DNA of 64,000 nucleotides from Chryseobacterium cucumeris. Lineage in GTDB: Bacteria; Bacteroidota; Bacteroidia; Flavobacteriales; Weeksellaceae. The stretch covers positions 1,674,001 through 1,738,000 of the forward strand of contig NZ_CP068760.1 of the NCBI RefSeq assembly GCF_016775705.1. Direction: 5' to 3'. Numbering within the stretch: position 1 is the stretch's first letter; each line of letters opens with the position of its first letter. Under the pieces are notes generated by a model that saw nothing but the letters and a program-made list of their open reading frames with translations, did no database searches and was not told where the DNA came from. The position numbers and the translations under genes were made by a program. This document shows positions 1-8,059 of the stretch, piece by piece.

Positions 1-3000
1 AGAAACAATGCAGTAACTTTCTCCATTGATAATTTTGGCACATGGTATATAGGAATATCGCTCATACACCCAGGTCACCACATTCTCCACAGGTTCTTTT
101 CCAACGCTGACATTTCCGTCATCATCTACAACCGTTACAGGAACTTCTTCTGCATCATAGCTCCATTCATGCAGGAGAACGTTACCATCCCAAATATAAC
201 GAGTTATTTTCTTCAGACCAATTTTTGAGGTTCTTCTTCCGAGGGCATCATACTCAAAACTTACTTCTTTCCCGTCGGGGCGCTTTACTTTGGCCAGCAT
301 TCCGTTGGCATTCCAGGAATATGCCCAGTCTCCGGCAGACCATTCCGGGCTTTGAATTTCTGTTGGAGAGTCTTCGGTTACATTGGGTAAATCGGCTCCA
401 TCCGGCAGTTTCGGGCTATTCAGCCAATCTGAAGCAATGGTTTTATAATAAGGATGTGTATTCTCTTGTTCTTCTTTATGCTCCGGCTTGGCATCGTTGA
501 TTGGCCGTTTACTTTTTAACAATAAATTTCCTTCTTCATCGTAATGGTAGAACCAGTTTTTATCACGCATCAGCTTTCCTCCTTTGTCGTAGACGCGGTC
601 AGTCTGCCGGGCGCTTTCATATAAACATCCCGTAGCATCCGGATTTTTGTACTGCACCTCTCCGTTCGAATATTCTGCAGCAACAAGGCTTCCGAAAGCA
701 TCGTAATCAAATCTTGTTCTTCCGCCCGTCACCCTGTCCAGGGTATGCAGCAACCGGTTTCCGGCTCCCCAGCTGTAGTCTTTATGGAAGGTAGTATTGG
801 TTTTATTCACTGTTACTTTCTGACTTACCGGCATTCCGATATGGTCAAATTCAAAAATGCTTTCCACCCCGCCGGTCATTTCACGGGAATGCATCTGCCC
901 ATTCCGGCTGATCTCAAGATTCATCTGCCAGGGTGCATGCACTTCCGGAGTTGCGGCAGTTACCGTTTTAAGCTGTCCCAGATCATTATAAGAATAGTCT
1001 ACTTCGGCTCCCAGACTGCTTTTCAAACCGATCAGATTTGCCTGACTGTCATATTCATATTGAATCGTATGCTCACCCTGTTTTTCACTGGTGACCTGTC
1101 CTAATTTATTTCTCTGAAAAGCGACACTGCTGTTTTCATTATCTGCTTTAACCAATAATCCTGAAGTGTCATACTGATAGGCTTCCCAGGTTCCGTCGGG
1201 ATAATGGGTCTGTGTCAATCTTCCGCCCAGATCATATTCATGAAAAATATCTTTTCCCTGAGACGTCCTGGTTTGGGTAACCATTCCGTCTTTATCTCTT
1301 ACAAAGAACTTTTTCTGGCCGTCAAACCCTATTTCACCAATGATATCATTATTATTATTTCTTTCAAAAGAATAGACTTCTCCTTTCTCATTGGTAATGC
1401 TCATTAAATTTTCATAAGCATCATACCCGAAAAACAATGTTTCTTCTTTTTTATGGGAAAGAGCATTCCTGCGGACCTGACGTTTTAGGCTTCCCATCGG
1501 CGTATAGCTCATGAGCCATTCTGCACGCCCGTCGGTAGCATACACCGGAAGATCATAGGCATCATAACGGAATTTTAACGGGAATTGCCCCTGCTCGCTC
1601 ACTTCAACCACTCTTCCCATTTTATCCCTGTTCCAGAGGGTTCTGTTCAAAGGGCCCGGACTGAACACCGTCAGCCTTCCATACTCATCATATTTCCAGT
1701 ACTGCTCGGCTCCGGCAGTGTTGGTGAGCTGAGTAAGCTGGCCTCTCTGGTTATATTTATAATAAGTAGCAATCTCTTCTCTGCTGCTTCTTTCAGGAAT
1801 TCTTTCACCGTCTGCATATTCATAGTATACACTTTCTTCAGCAGGGTCGGTATAGCTGATCAGTTTTCCCTCTTCATCATAACTCCACGTTTCCGAAGCT
1901 CCCGAAGGAGAGAAACGGGCAATTACCTGTCCGAATTCATTGTATTGATAATGGTATTCTTCTCCATCCGGGGTATGGAAGATTTTAATATTTCCCATTT
2001 CATCATAGGTATATCCCTGAACTCTTCCTTCCGGGGACCCCGTCATTTTCAACTCGTTGTGGGCTGTATAATCGTACCAGGTTTCTCCACCTTCTCCATT
2101 TACTTTTTTGTAAACCAGAAAGTTTTCATCATAATGATATTCCTCGGTTTTATTGTTTTGCTTTGGATAGATAACTTCTGTGTAACCTTCCTCATCATGG
2201 TAATGAAGTCTTCCTTCCATATATCCATCCGTACCTTTGGTATGAACTACTCTTCCGTTTTTATCATATTCCCATTGATAGCTCATCCCGTTCCGGTTGG
2301 TTCTTTTCACAACATGGTTTTCTCCATCATAGTCAAACACAATGGCCTTTTTGTGAATATCCCAGACATGGGTAAGGTTGCCACGTTCATCATAGTCGTA
2401 CCTAACCTGCAGATCTCTCTGGTTTTTATAACAATAGTAAACTTCTGTTACTTTTTTATATGTCGGGTGAATTACAGTTTCTATACTGCAGCCAGTTTTT
2501 ACATCTTTTATACTTTTCAGTACAATGTTCCTGGCTTCATACTCATATTCCCTGATTGTTCCGTCACCATATTCAATACGGGTTACCTTATAAACAACTC
2601 CTTCCGAAATATGATGAAAACGTTTATATGTATAAACATCAGTTCCTTTACGAACAATCCAGATACTGCTATTGGGTCTGTACTGCCATATTTTCTGATC
2701 TCTGAAATAAGTCATTTCTTCTCCAATCTCCGGTGCAGGAATCAGCATTGCCATATTTTCGTCCGGATGCATCCAGCCTGCAAACTTATTATCTTCATCA
2801 GGAAGAATAAACAGATCATGATTATTGAAAACGCCATTTCCAAGAGGTCCGAAATCATAAGGCCGGTCGCTGTGCCAGATATTTTTCCAGCTTAAAGGTG
2901 TACTGCCCTGAATTATAAAATCATCCCATTCAAAAACCATGGCACCGGTTGCAAAATTTACAGGTTCAAGGCCGTAATGACATAATTTTTTGGATAATGC

Positions 3001-4086
3001 ATTGGCTAATTTGAATTTATTGAAAGGTGCCTTTTTAAGAACACTGTTATTTAGCTTTTTTAAACCGTTAGCACCAAGTTTTCCTAATTTCTTGGTTAAA
3101 CTTCTCATTAAAAACATTCCGGCAAGACGCATCACCATTTCTCCGGGTGTATAAACATGGGGTACAAAAGCGCCTCCTACCAATACAGGTCCACCCGTAT
3201 TGATCTGAATATACATGCTTGAAAAGTTATTGTAGAAAGCAAAATAGGCCAGCGGATTTTTCTTCGGCTTATCAGGCATTGCGGGCAGCATTGTCATTCC
3301 GAAAGGAAATCCCATACAGGTTAATACCTGCTGAGGCTGGTTACCGCTCATTTTACTTCCCTGCGCCAGAACGGTCTGCGAACCGTAATACACTTCTCCT
3401 TCGTGTGGAGCTTCCTGAGGAAAAGGAATGATATACACCGGAATAAGCGATGTGACATGTCTGAACGGAATGACCACTCCCATCACACTGGTTGTGGTGG
3501 TTGCTTTGTGCCTTCCATGAACATATATAGAGCCACCCAGCAGAATATTTTCCGGAAGAGAAGGCATCAGATTTCTGGCAAATTGCGGAATCGGAATTTT
3601 AATGGTTATATAATCCATTATATCAAAAACAATCCCGATAAACGGATGAGGCAGCGGCAATGGAATAAACATGAATGAAGGAGGCGGCGGAATTAGAGTC
3701 CAGTGGATATCAATGGCCAGTACAATATCAAAATGTTTACTTGTATGCTGAATGGCTGTGGAAGGCATTGCAGGATTATTAACCTTAATCAGTTTCACTT
3801 TGCTTTCCGGAGCGGCCTTTTCTACTGTCACGGCACTGTCGCCACCTCCACCTCCGCCTCCACTGCTTTTTTCCGGCTGTCCGGCATCTCCTCCCACTAT
3901 AGATTTGGCCATGGAAACGGGATTCAGGGAATCGAAATTATTTTTCATTCCGTTCTTCCATCCCTGTTTGGTTTTATCCCAGCTTACCGAAGTAACATCT
4001 GTATTTACCTTCCATGAGCGGTCTGGGTTCATGTCCGGTTTTGCTACTTTAATGGGTTTTACTGTTTTTTTATTCAGATCTGCCAT
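1..4086 (-). CDS. PAAR/Rhs polymorphic toxin, T6SS effector (3' part outside window)
   Basis: The minus frame is open from an ATG at 4086 to base 1, giving 1362 codons without a stop, so the C-terminus lies outside the window. Residues about 70-90 form a low-complexity linker with seven consecutive glycines. About 180-340 is a PAAR-like part (VHGRHKA, then GSQTVLAQGSKMSG). About 350-430 resembles the DUF6531 region that precedes Rhs repeats (PVNFATGAMVFEWDD). From about 480 onward there are many YD/Rhs repeats of the type YDEMGNI, YDEEGKL and YNEFGQV. In known Rhs effectors the repeats build a cocoon around a C-terminal toxin, which is delivered on the VgrG spike. Here the toxin and any immunity gene would lie left of base 1. 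The gene follows vgrG and a TPR gene on the same strand, 18 bp after the latter. The family is clear; the toxin activity is unknown. Confidence 0.9.
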   Translation of the reverse strand, partial: MADLNKKTVKPIKVAKPDMNPDRSWKVNTDVTSVSWDKTKQGWKNGMKNNFDSLNPVSMAKSIVGGDAGQPEKSSGGGGGGGDSAVTVEKAAPESKVKLIKVNNPAMPSTAIQHTSKHFDIVLAIDIHWTLIPPPPSFMFIPLPLPHPFIGIVFDIMDYITIKIPIPQFARNLMPSLPENILLGGSIYVHGRHKATTTTSVMGVVIPFRHVTSLIPVYIIPFPQEAPHEGEVYYGSQTVLAQGSKMSGNQPQQVLTCMGFPFGMTMLPAMPDKPKKNPLAYFAFYNNFSSMYIQINTGGPVLVGGAFVPHVYTPGEMVMRLAGMFLMRSLTKKLGKLGANGLKKLNNSVLKKAPFNKFKLANALSKKLCHYGLEPVNFATGAMVFEWDDFIIQGSTPLSWKNIWHSDRPYDFGPLGNGVFNNHDLFILPDEDNKFAGWMHPDENMAMLIPAPEIGEEMTYFRDQKIWQYRPNSSIWIVRKGTDVYTYKRFHHISEGVVYKVTRIEYGDGTIREYEYEARNIVLKSIKDVKTGCSIETVIHPTYKKVTEVYYCYKNQRDLQVRYDYDERGNLTHVWDIHKKAIVFDYDGENHVVKRTNRNGMSYQWEYDKNGRVVHTKGTDGYMEGRLHYHDEEGYTEVIYPKQNNKTEEYHYDENFLVYKKVNGEGGETWYDYTAHNELKMTGSPEGRVQGYTYDEMGNIKIFHTPDGEEYHYQYNEFGQVIARFSPSGASETWSYDEEGKLISYTDPAEESVYYEYADGERIPERSSREEIATYYKYNQRGQLTQLTNTAGAEQYWKYDEYGRLTVFSPGPLNRTLWNRDKMGRVVEVSEQGQFPLKFRYDAYDLPVYATDGRAEWLMSYTPMGSLKRQVRRNALSHKKEETLFFGYDAYENLMSITNEKGEVYSFERNNNNDIIGEIGFDGQKKFFVRDKDGMVTQTRTSQGKDIFHEYDLGGRLTQTHYPDGTWEAYQYDTSGLLVKADNENSSVAFQRNKLGQVTSEKQGEHTIQYEYDSQANLIGLKSSLGAEVDYSYNDLGQLKTVTAATPEVHAPWQMNLEISRNGQMHSREMTGGVESIFEFDHIGMPVSQKVTVNKTNTTFHKDYSWGAGNRLLHTLDRVTGGRTRFDYDAFGSLVAAEYSNGEVQYKNPDATGCLYESARQTDRVYDKGGKLMRDKNWFYHYDEEGNLLLKSKRPINDAKPEHKEEQENTHPYYKTIASDWLNSPKLPDGADLPNVTEDSPTEIQSPEWSAGDWAYSWNANGMLAKVKRPDGKEVSFEYDALGRRTSKIGLKKITRYIWDGNVLLHEWSYDAEEVPVTVVDDDGNVSVGKEPVENVVTWVYERYSYIPCAKIINGESYCIVS

Positions 4087-4104
4087 GATTCTTTTAATTT
4101 GAGA

Positions 4105-5364
4105 TTACCCTGCTTTTGGTTTTTCCACGCTCACCTTCCAGTCATCACCAAAATAAGTCTTCATTTCACTATCCAGTTTTGTTTTTTTATCAGTATCGCC
4201 TTCATATTTGAGAATAAGCATTGAGGCAACAAACCTCAGACTGCTCTGTTCTCTTGCTGAAGGATCCATCAGTTTTGCTATATCCAGACATTTTTCAAAA
4301 TACCGGATCATTTTATCTTTTGTCAGCACCGTATCATTCAATGTAGCGATGATCCTGTAACACTCAATCGCCATTGCATATTCTCCTATTTTATGAGCCG
4401 TCTCTGCGGCTTTTTCAAATGCTTTTTCTGCCCTGGACTTTTTGGAGTTGCCTAATAAATGGCTGCCATAATTCATATACATCTGAACTTCCAGAGGAGT
4501 ATCAGGTTCTACTTTTTCAAATATTGTCCGATAGGTATCTTCTGCCCTATCCTTCTTCCTGTCCGCTATATATGCCTGGGTAAGCATAAAATAGGCAGAA
4601 ATTTCGCCCTGTTTATTTTTTTGTTCTCCGGCGAGCTTCACCGCCTTTTTCAATGCGTGCTCTGCTTCTTTGAATCTTTCTTTGCTTAAATGATTACTCG
4701 CTATAAGAATCTGCTGCTGGAAGTCTGTATCCGGGCTGTTCTTCTTACGGTTGGTATGAGCGGCAGTATTCTGCATTAACTGATGAATGTCTACCTCTAT
4801 TCTGAAGCTATGGGCTGAAGAGATACCGGGCAGAGTCCTGTAATGGTGATGTTCCGCCCAAACCAGTTTAATATCTTTATTTCCCGTTGCTTCACAGATC
4901 CTGCACCATTCTTTCACCCATAAAGAAAGTTCTTCGGTATCATTAATCCTGAGCGGAGCAATGTAGATATAGATTTTAGAATCCTTAATATTCGGGAAGT
5001 TTTTCTTTAGTTCCAGCAAAGGGTAAAAAGCTTTGTAAGCATCTGTTTTAAAACTTTCATCCGGCTTTTCCAGATTCCAATGGGGAATATCTGCCTCGCT
5101 TTTCCTCAGCATTTCATAGAACTCAGTCCATTCATCCAATAAGGTTTGTCCGAAGGAGTTCATTCCGTTAAATTCCTGGTAATGGAGTAAAAAAACATCA
5201 TCTCCTTCTTCATCTTCAGAAAGCTTCGATTTGATAAATCCATCAAAAAGATCGGTTTCATGTTTTTCTCCCAAACAGATCAGCATAGGCTTTTCTTCAT
5301 TCTTTGAAACCACTTTCTGCCATTGTCTTTTTAATTTTACCAACTCCAAATCTACGGGATTCAT
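4105..5364 (-). CDS. TPR protein between VgrG and Rhs; candidate effector adaptor
   Basis: This 419-residue protein has no signal peptide. The first ~190 residues contain a globular domain I do not recognise, with LICLGEKHETDLFDG near the start and WAEHHHYRTLPG near 170. From about 215 to 400 there are helix-turn-helix repeats of TPR type, for example ALKKAVKLAGEQ and YRTIFEKVEPDTPLEVQ. Its start overlaps the vgrG stop by one base (TAATG), which indicates translational coupling, and it ends 18 bp before the PAAR/Rhs start. A cytosolic protein encoded between spike and effector often acts as a loading adaptor or chaperone, as the Tap/DUF4123 and Eag families do in Proteobacteria. It is not visibly related to those, so the adaptor role is inference from position. 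Confidence 0.8.
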   Translation of the reverse strand: MNPVDLELVKLKRQWQKVVSKNEEKPMLICLGEKHETDLFDGFIKSKLSEDEEGDDVFLLHYQEFNGMNSFGQTLLDEWTEFYEMLRKSEADIPHWNLEKPDESFKTDAYKAFYPLLELKKNFPNIKDSKIYIYIAPLRINDTEELSLWVKEWCRICEATGNKDIKLVWAEHHHYRTLPGISSAHSFRIEVDIHQLMQNTAAHTNRKKNSPDTDFQQQILIASNHLSKERFKEAEHALKKAVKLAGEQKNKQGEISAYFMLTQAYIADRKKDRAEDTYRTIFEKVEPDTPLEVQMYMNYGSHLLGNSKKSRAEKAFEKAAETAHKIGEYAMAIECYRIIATLNDTVLTKDKMIRYFEKCLDIAKLMDPSAREQSSLRFVASMLILKYEGDTDKKTKLDSEMKTYFGDDWKVSVEKPKAG

Positions 5365-7526
5365 TAATTCAGTTTTACAGTTCCACTTACAATATTCGTT
5401 TCGCTTCCTCCACCGACATTGATTTTTCCTCCACTGCTGAGATTGGCTTCAGTATCACCTCTCATGGAAAGCGTATTGGTTCCGATATCCAGTGTATCGG
5501 ATTTGATTCCGACACCTGAAGTAGGTTCACCGTCTTCAGGCCCTACTCCAACTCCGATACTCGTTGTTCCGCCAACACCAATATTAACTCCCTGTATAAA
5601 TATTTCTTTTCCTTTAATCTGAATATTTCCCTCTTTATCCATATAAATCGAGCTGCTTCCGCAATTCAGTGTAATGGAAATTTTGCTGTCTATGCTTATA
5701 TTTCCTGCTCCATCCAGAAAAACAGAATTTTGATCTTTATCTTTTACGGTAATTCCACCGGCATCATCCAGACTCATGGTATGTCCGCTTTTACTGCTTA
5801 AGCTTTTAATATTATTTCCGGCACCGCCGCCACCGCCAACTCCGCCATGGAACATTCCTCCCATCACAAACGGACGGTCAGGATGCTGGTGTGCAAAATT
5901 GACCACTACCTGATCTCCTTCCTCCGGAATCGCCATAAATCCACGATTTTTACTCACTTTTTCGCTGCCTCCGCCATCAGGAGTCATCACTCTGATATAT
6001 TCTGTTGTAGTAGAGCCATTCTGCCAGTCGAACTGCACTTTCACTCTTCCCTGGTTTAAAGGATCTGCATTGGAAATCACTTTGGCAAACTGGGCATCTG
6101 CTTTTGGAGTATGAAACTCCGGGCGGGGAATAAATCCGGTATCAGAAGCTATAGCCTCAAAAGTTCCGGTATAATATCCTCTGGCATCTACCTCATGATA
6201 CATATCTGTAATCATTAATTTGGTAAAATAGGTTGTTTCGCTGCTTTCGGCTTTTCTCATTTCAATATCAGCGATACAGCCGGGATAAAGGAATGGTACT
6301 GTTGTAACTCCTGAAATAACAAAGACTTCAGCAGCTTTACTTCCGGCAGTTCCTTTCTGGGAAGTTTCCACATCCATGAAAGACACCGCTTTTATAGGAG
6401 CTACCCTCAGTGATGGAGTGGTAAATGTTTTTTCTGAAATTTCGTAGGCTCTCTTCGCAATATCTGAGGTATGATTAATCTTTGAGCTTCCTGCCGTTAA
6501 TTTTTCATTTTTACTGCTGTTGTAACCGTAAAATGACGGATTCACGTGCTGTGCCTTCATTTTTATCTTGACATCACTCACACTGCTGCCATAGGTTAGC
6601 TTTACAGGTTTTTCCTGAGGTGGAAGTTTCCCGAAATGCAGTACTTCGCCATCGTAATAAAACTGTTCACCGTAGGCTTCCGCAATCCGGGCCAGATAGT
6701 TATAATGAGTTTCTTCATATTGTGAGCTGTAAGAAACATTTCCATGGGCCGCGTCTACTCTGAAATCGAACGTATTTTGTCCCAGACCTTCTTTGATCAC
6801 CTGATCTGCGATACTGTTCAGACTGATTTCCTGGGCTCCGCCAAAACTTTGAATATGGGGTGCTGCATCTAAAAGAACCGTAGGGCTGGATCCTGTAAGA
6901 ACGATATTTCCCAGGCTTCCTTTTTCCTGGCTGAAACCTACTTCTGTGATGACTCCAACGAAATTTCTTTCCGGCCCGTCTTCAACATCTTTATATCTGA
7001 AAATAACAGTAATTCTTTTTCCCAGAAAGTTCTGAGCTTCTTCCAGATTGTGGTTTTCGGAATTCCCCAGACTATCGTGAGCCAGCATCAGATCAAATTC
7101 ATGATGCTTTACAGCACTTTGTTTTAACTGAAAATGCTTGAAATGTTTAATGACCTTTCCGTCAATTACGATTTCAAGTTTTACCACACGGTTAATTCCG
7201 GCTACCTGATTTCCAGGTATCGTACTGGCATTATAAATTCCTGAAGTTGGCTGTTTAGCCCATACTTTATCTTCTACCAGTGTGGGAGGGTTGGATTGTT
7301 TAACCTGGTTCATAAACATTTGAGACCCGTTTTGAGCCATCCCTGTATAGGCCTGGGCCTGAGCCATTTTTTCTGAAGCTTTTTTAATGGTTCCACTCGA
7401 TTTTTCCTGTACTTCCTGAGCAGCTTTATGAACGGCCTCATCCGTCAATGTTTGTTTAACATTCTTTACAGCTGAAATTTTATCTTTGGAAACAGGCAAT
7501 TTGGGTGAATGATCGTCCTGAAACAT
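5364..7526 (-). CDS. vgrG: Type VI secretion VgrG spike protein
   Basis: This 720-residue VgrG-family protein corresponds to fused phage gp27 and gp5-like parts. The N-terminal ~110 residues are Ala/Gln/Lys-rich and helical. The hub region follows (about 110-480, with EVIDGKVIKHFKHFQL and the late-control-protein-like EAYGEQFYYDGEVLHFGK). Then comes the OB fold (ADPLNQGRVKVQFDW, GFMAIPEEGDQVVVNF, PDRPFVMGGMFHGG), a poly-Gly stretch, and a C-terminal beta-helix spike (VFLDGAGNISIDSKISI, IYMDKEGNIQIKGKEI). VgrG trimers cap the Hcp tube and carry PAAR proteins, and the next two genes are a TPR protein and a PAAR/Rhs protein, so this is a complete delivery cassette. No tss structural genes are in the window. 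The start ATG at 7526 begins MFQDDHSPKLP. Confidence 0.93.
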   Translation of the reverse strand: MFQDDHSPKLPVSKDKISAVKNVKQTLTDEAVHKAAQEVQEKSSGTIKKASEKMAQAQAYTGMAQNGSQMFMNQVKQSNPPTLVEDKVWAKQPTSGIYNASTIPGNQVAGINRVVKLEIVIDGKVIKHFKHFQLKQSAVKHHEFDLMLAHDSLGNSENHNLEEAQNFLGKRITVIFRYKDVEDGPERNFVGVITEVGFSQEKGSLGNIVLTGSSPTVLLDAAPHIQSFGGAQEISLNSIADQVIKEGLGQNTFDFRVDAAHGNVSYSSQYEETHYNYLARIAEAYGEQFYYDGEVLHFGKLPPQEKPVKLTYGSSVSDVKIKMKAQHVNPSFYGYNSSKNEKLTAGSSKINHTSDIAKRAYEISEKTFTTPSLRVAPIKAVSFMDVETSQKGTAGSKAAEVFVISGVTTVPFLYPGCIADIEMRKAESSETTYFTKLMITDMYHEVDARGYYTGTFEAIASDTGFIPRPEFHTPKADAQFAKVISNADPLNQGRVKVQFDWQNGSTTTEYIRVMTPDGGGSEKVSKNRGFMAIPEEGDQVVVNFAHQHPDRPFVMGGMFHGGVGGGGGAGNNIKSLSSKSGHTMSLDDAGGITVKDKDQNSVFLDGAGNISIDSKISITLNCGSSSIYMDKEGNIQIKGKEIFIQGVNIGVGGTTSIGVGVGPEDGEPTSGVGIKSDTLDIGTNTLSMRGDTEANLSSGGKINVGGGSETNIVSGTVKLN

Positions 7527-7569
7527 AATGGTAATATTTTGATTGATTGGGTGTCAGATTTTTTTAAGC

Positions 7570-7606
7570 TGAAAGTGATCCGAACCATAAAGTTCAGATC
7601 ATTTCA
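7570..7606 (-). promoter_or_regulatory. Imperfect inverted repeat upstream of vgrG
   Basis: The arms TGAAAGTGATCCGAAC (7570-7585) and GTTCAGATCATTTCA (7592-7606) flank the loop cataaa. They pair with one bulge and one mismatch. Neither side carries a T-run, so it is not a terminator. It sits 44-80 bp upstream of the vgrG start, either in its leader or as an operator. Confidence 0.5.
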
Positions 7607-8000
7607 CTATCCGTGCTTCATCTGTAAAGAGGAATCCGGATATTGAGGTCGTAACAGGGTGTTAAAAGGAAAAGCACAACTATAAGTTTACTTTGTATCC
7701 CTGTTGAAATTCAGGATTTCACCTGATTTTATTGTCGTAATATGCAGATTGTAATCATTATTAATTTTTTGTCATTGGATTGGTGGTATTACAAAGATAA
7801 AGCGGTAATTGCTATTCAGGAAATTTTCAATGGATAATCTGAAATTTTGTCGTAGTTCTACGACTTTTCATCAATAATTCCAAAATAAATGATTAAAAAA
7901 AAGAAATAAATACCTCTATATCAAATAAATATTTAACATTTTTTAATAAATGAAAATGATAAATTTATCACTTAAAATAGAAATAATCTAAAATATTATT

Positions 8001-8045
8001 ATAAAAAACCAGCTGCAAAAAATAAATTTACAGCTGGCTTTATAC
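8001..8045 (-). terminator. Rho-independent terminator of S41 peptidase gene
   Basis: CCAGCTG (8009-8015) and CAGCTGG (8031-8037) form a perfect 7-bp stem. Read on the minus strand the stem is followed by GGTTTTTTAT. It lies 20 bp after the stop of the gene ending at 8060. Confidence 0.75.
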
Positions 8046-8059
8046 GTGTGAAAAACTTT

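Larger units (their letters stand above)
7527..8059. other. 533-bp spacer upstream of vgrG
   Basis: AT-rich DNA without a convincing ORF. It holds the promoter region of the T6SS cassette (no exact TAnnTTTG box recognised), the inverted repeat at 7570-7606 and, at 8001-8045, the terminator of the S41 peptidase gene that ends at 8060. Confidence 0.6.

Noticed and set aside
1585..2895. 436-codon open frame on plus
   Set aside because: It lies entirely antisense to the YD repeats of the Rhs gene. Its translation is rich in Ile/Phe/Ser without domain pattern, and the minus frame is clearly a protein family.
3703..4102. Two overlapping plus frames near the Rhs start
   Set aside because: Both are shadows of the PAAR/Rhs N-terminus; the proline run is the complement of the poly-Gly linker.
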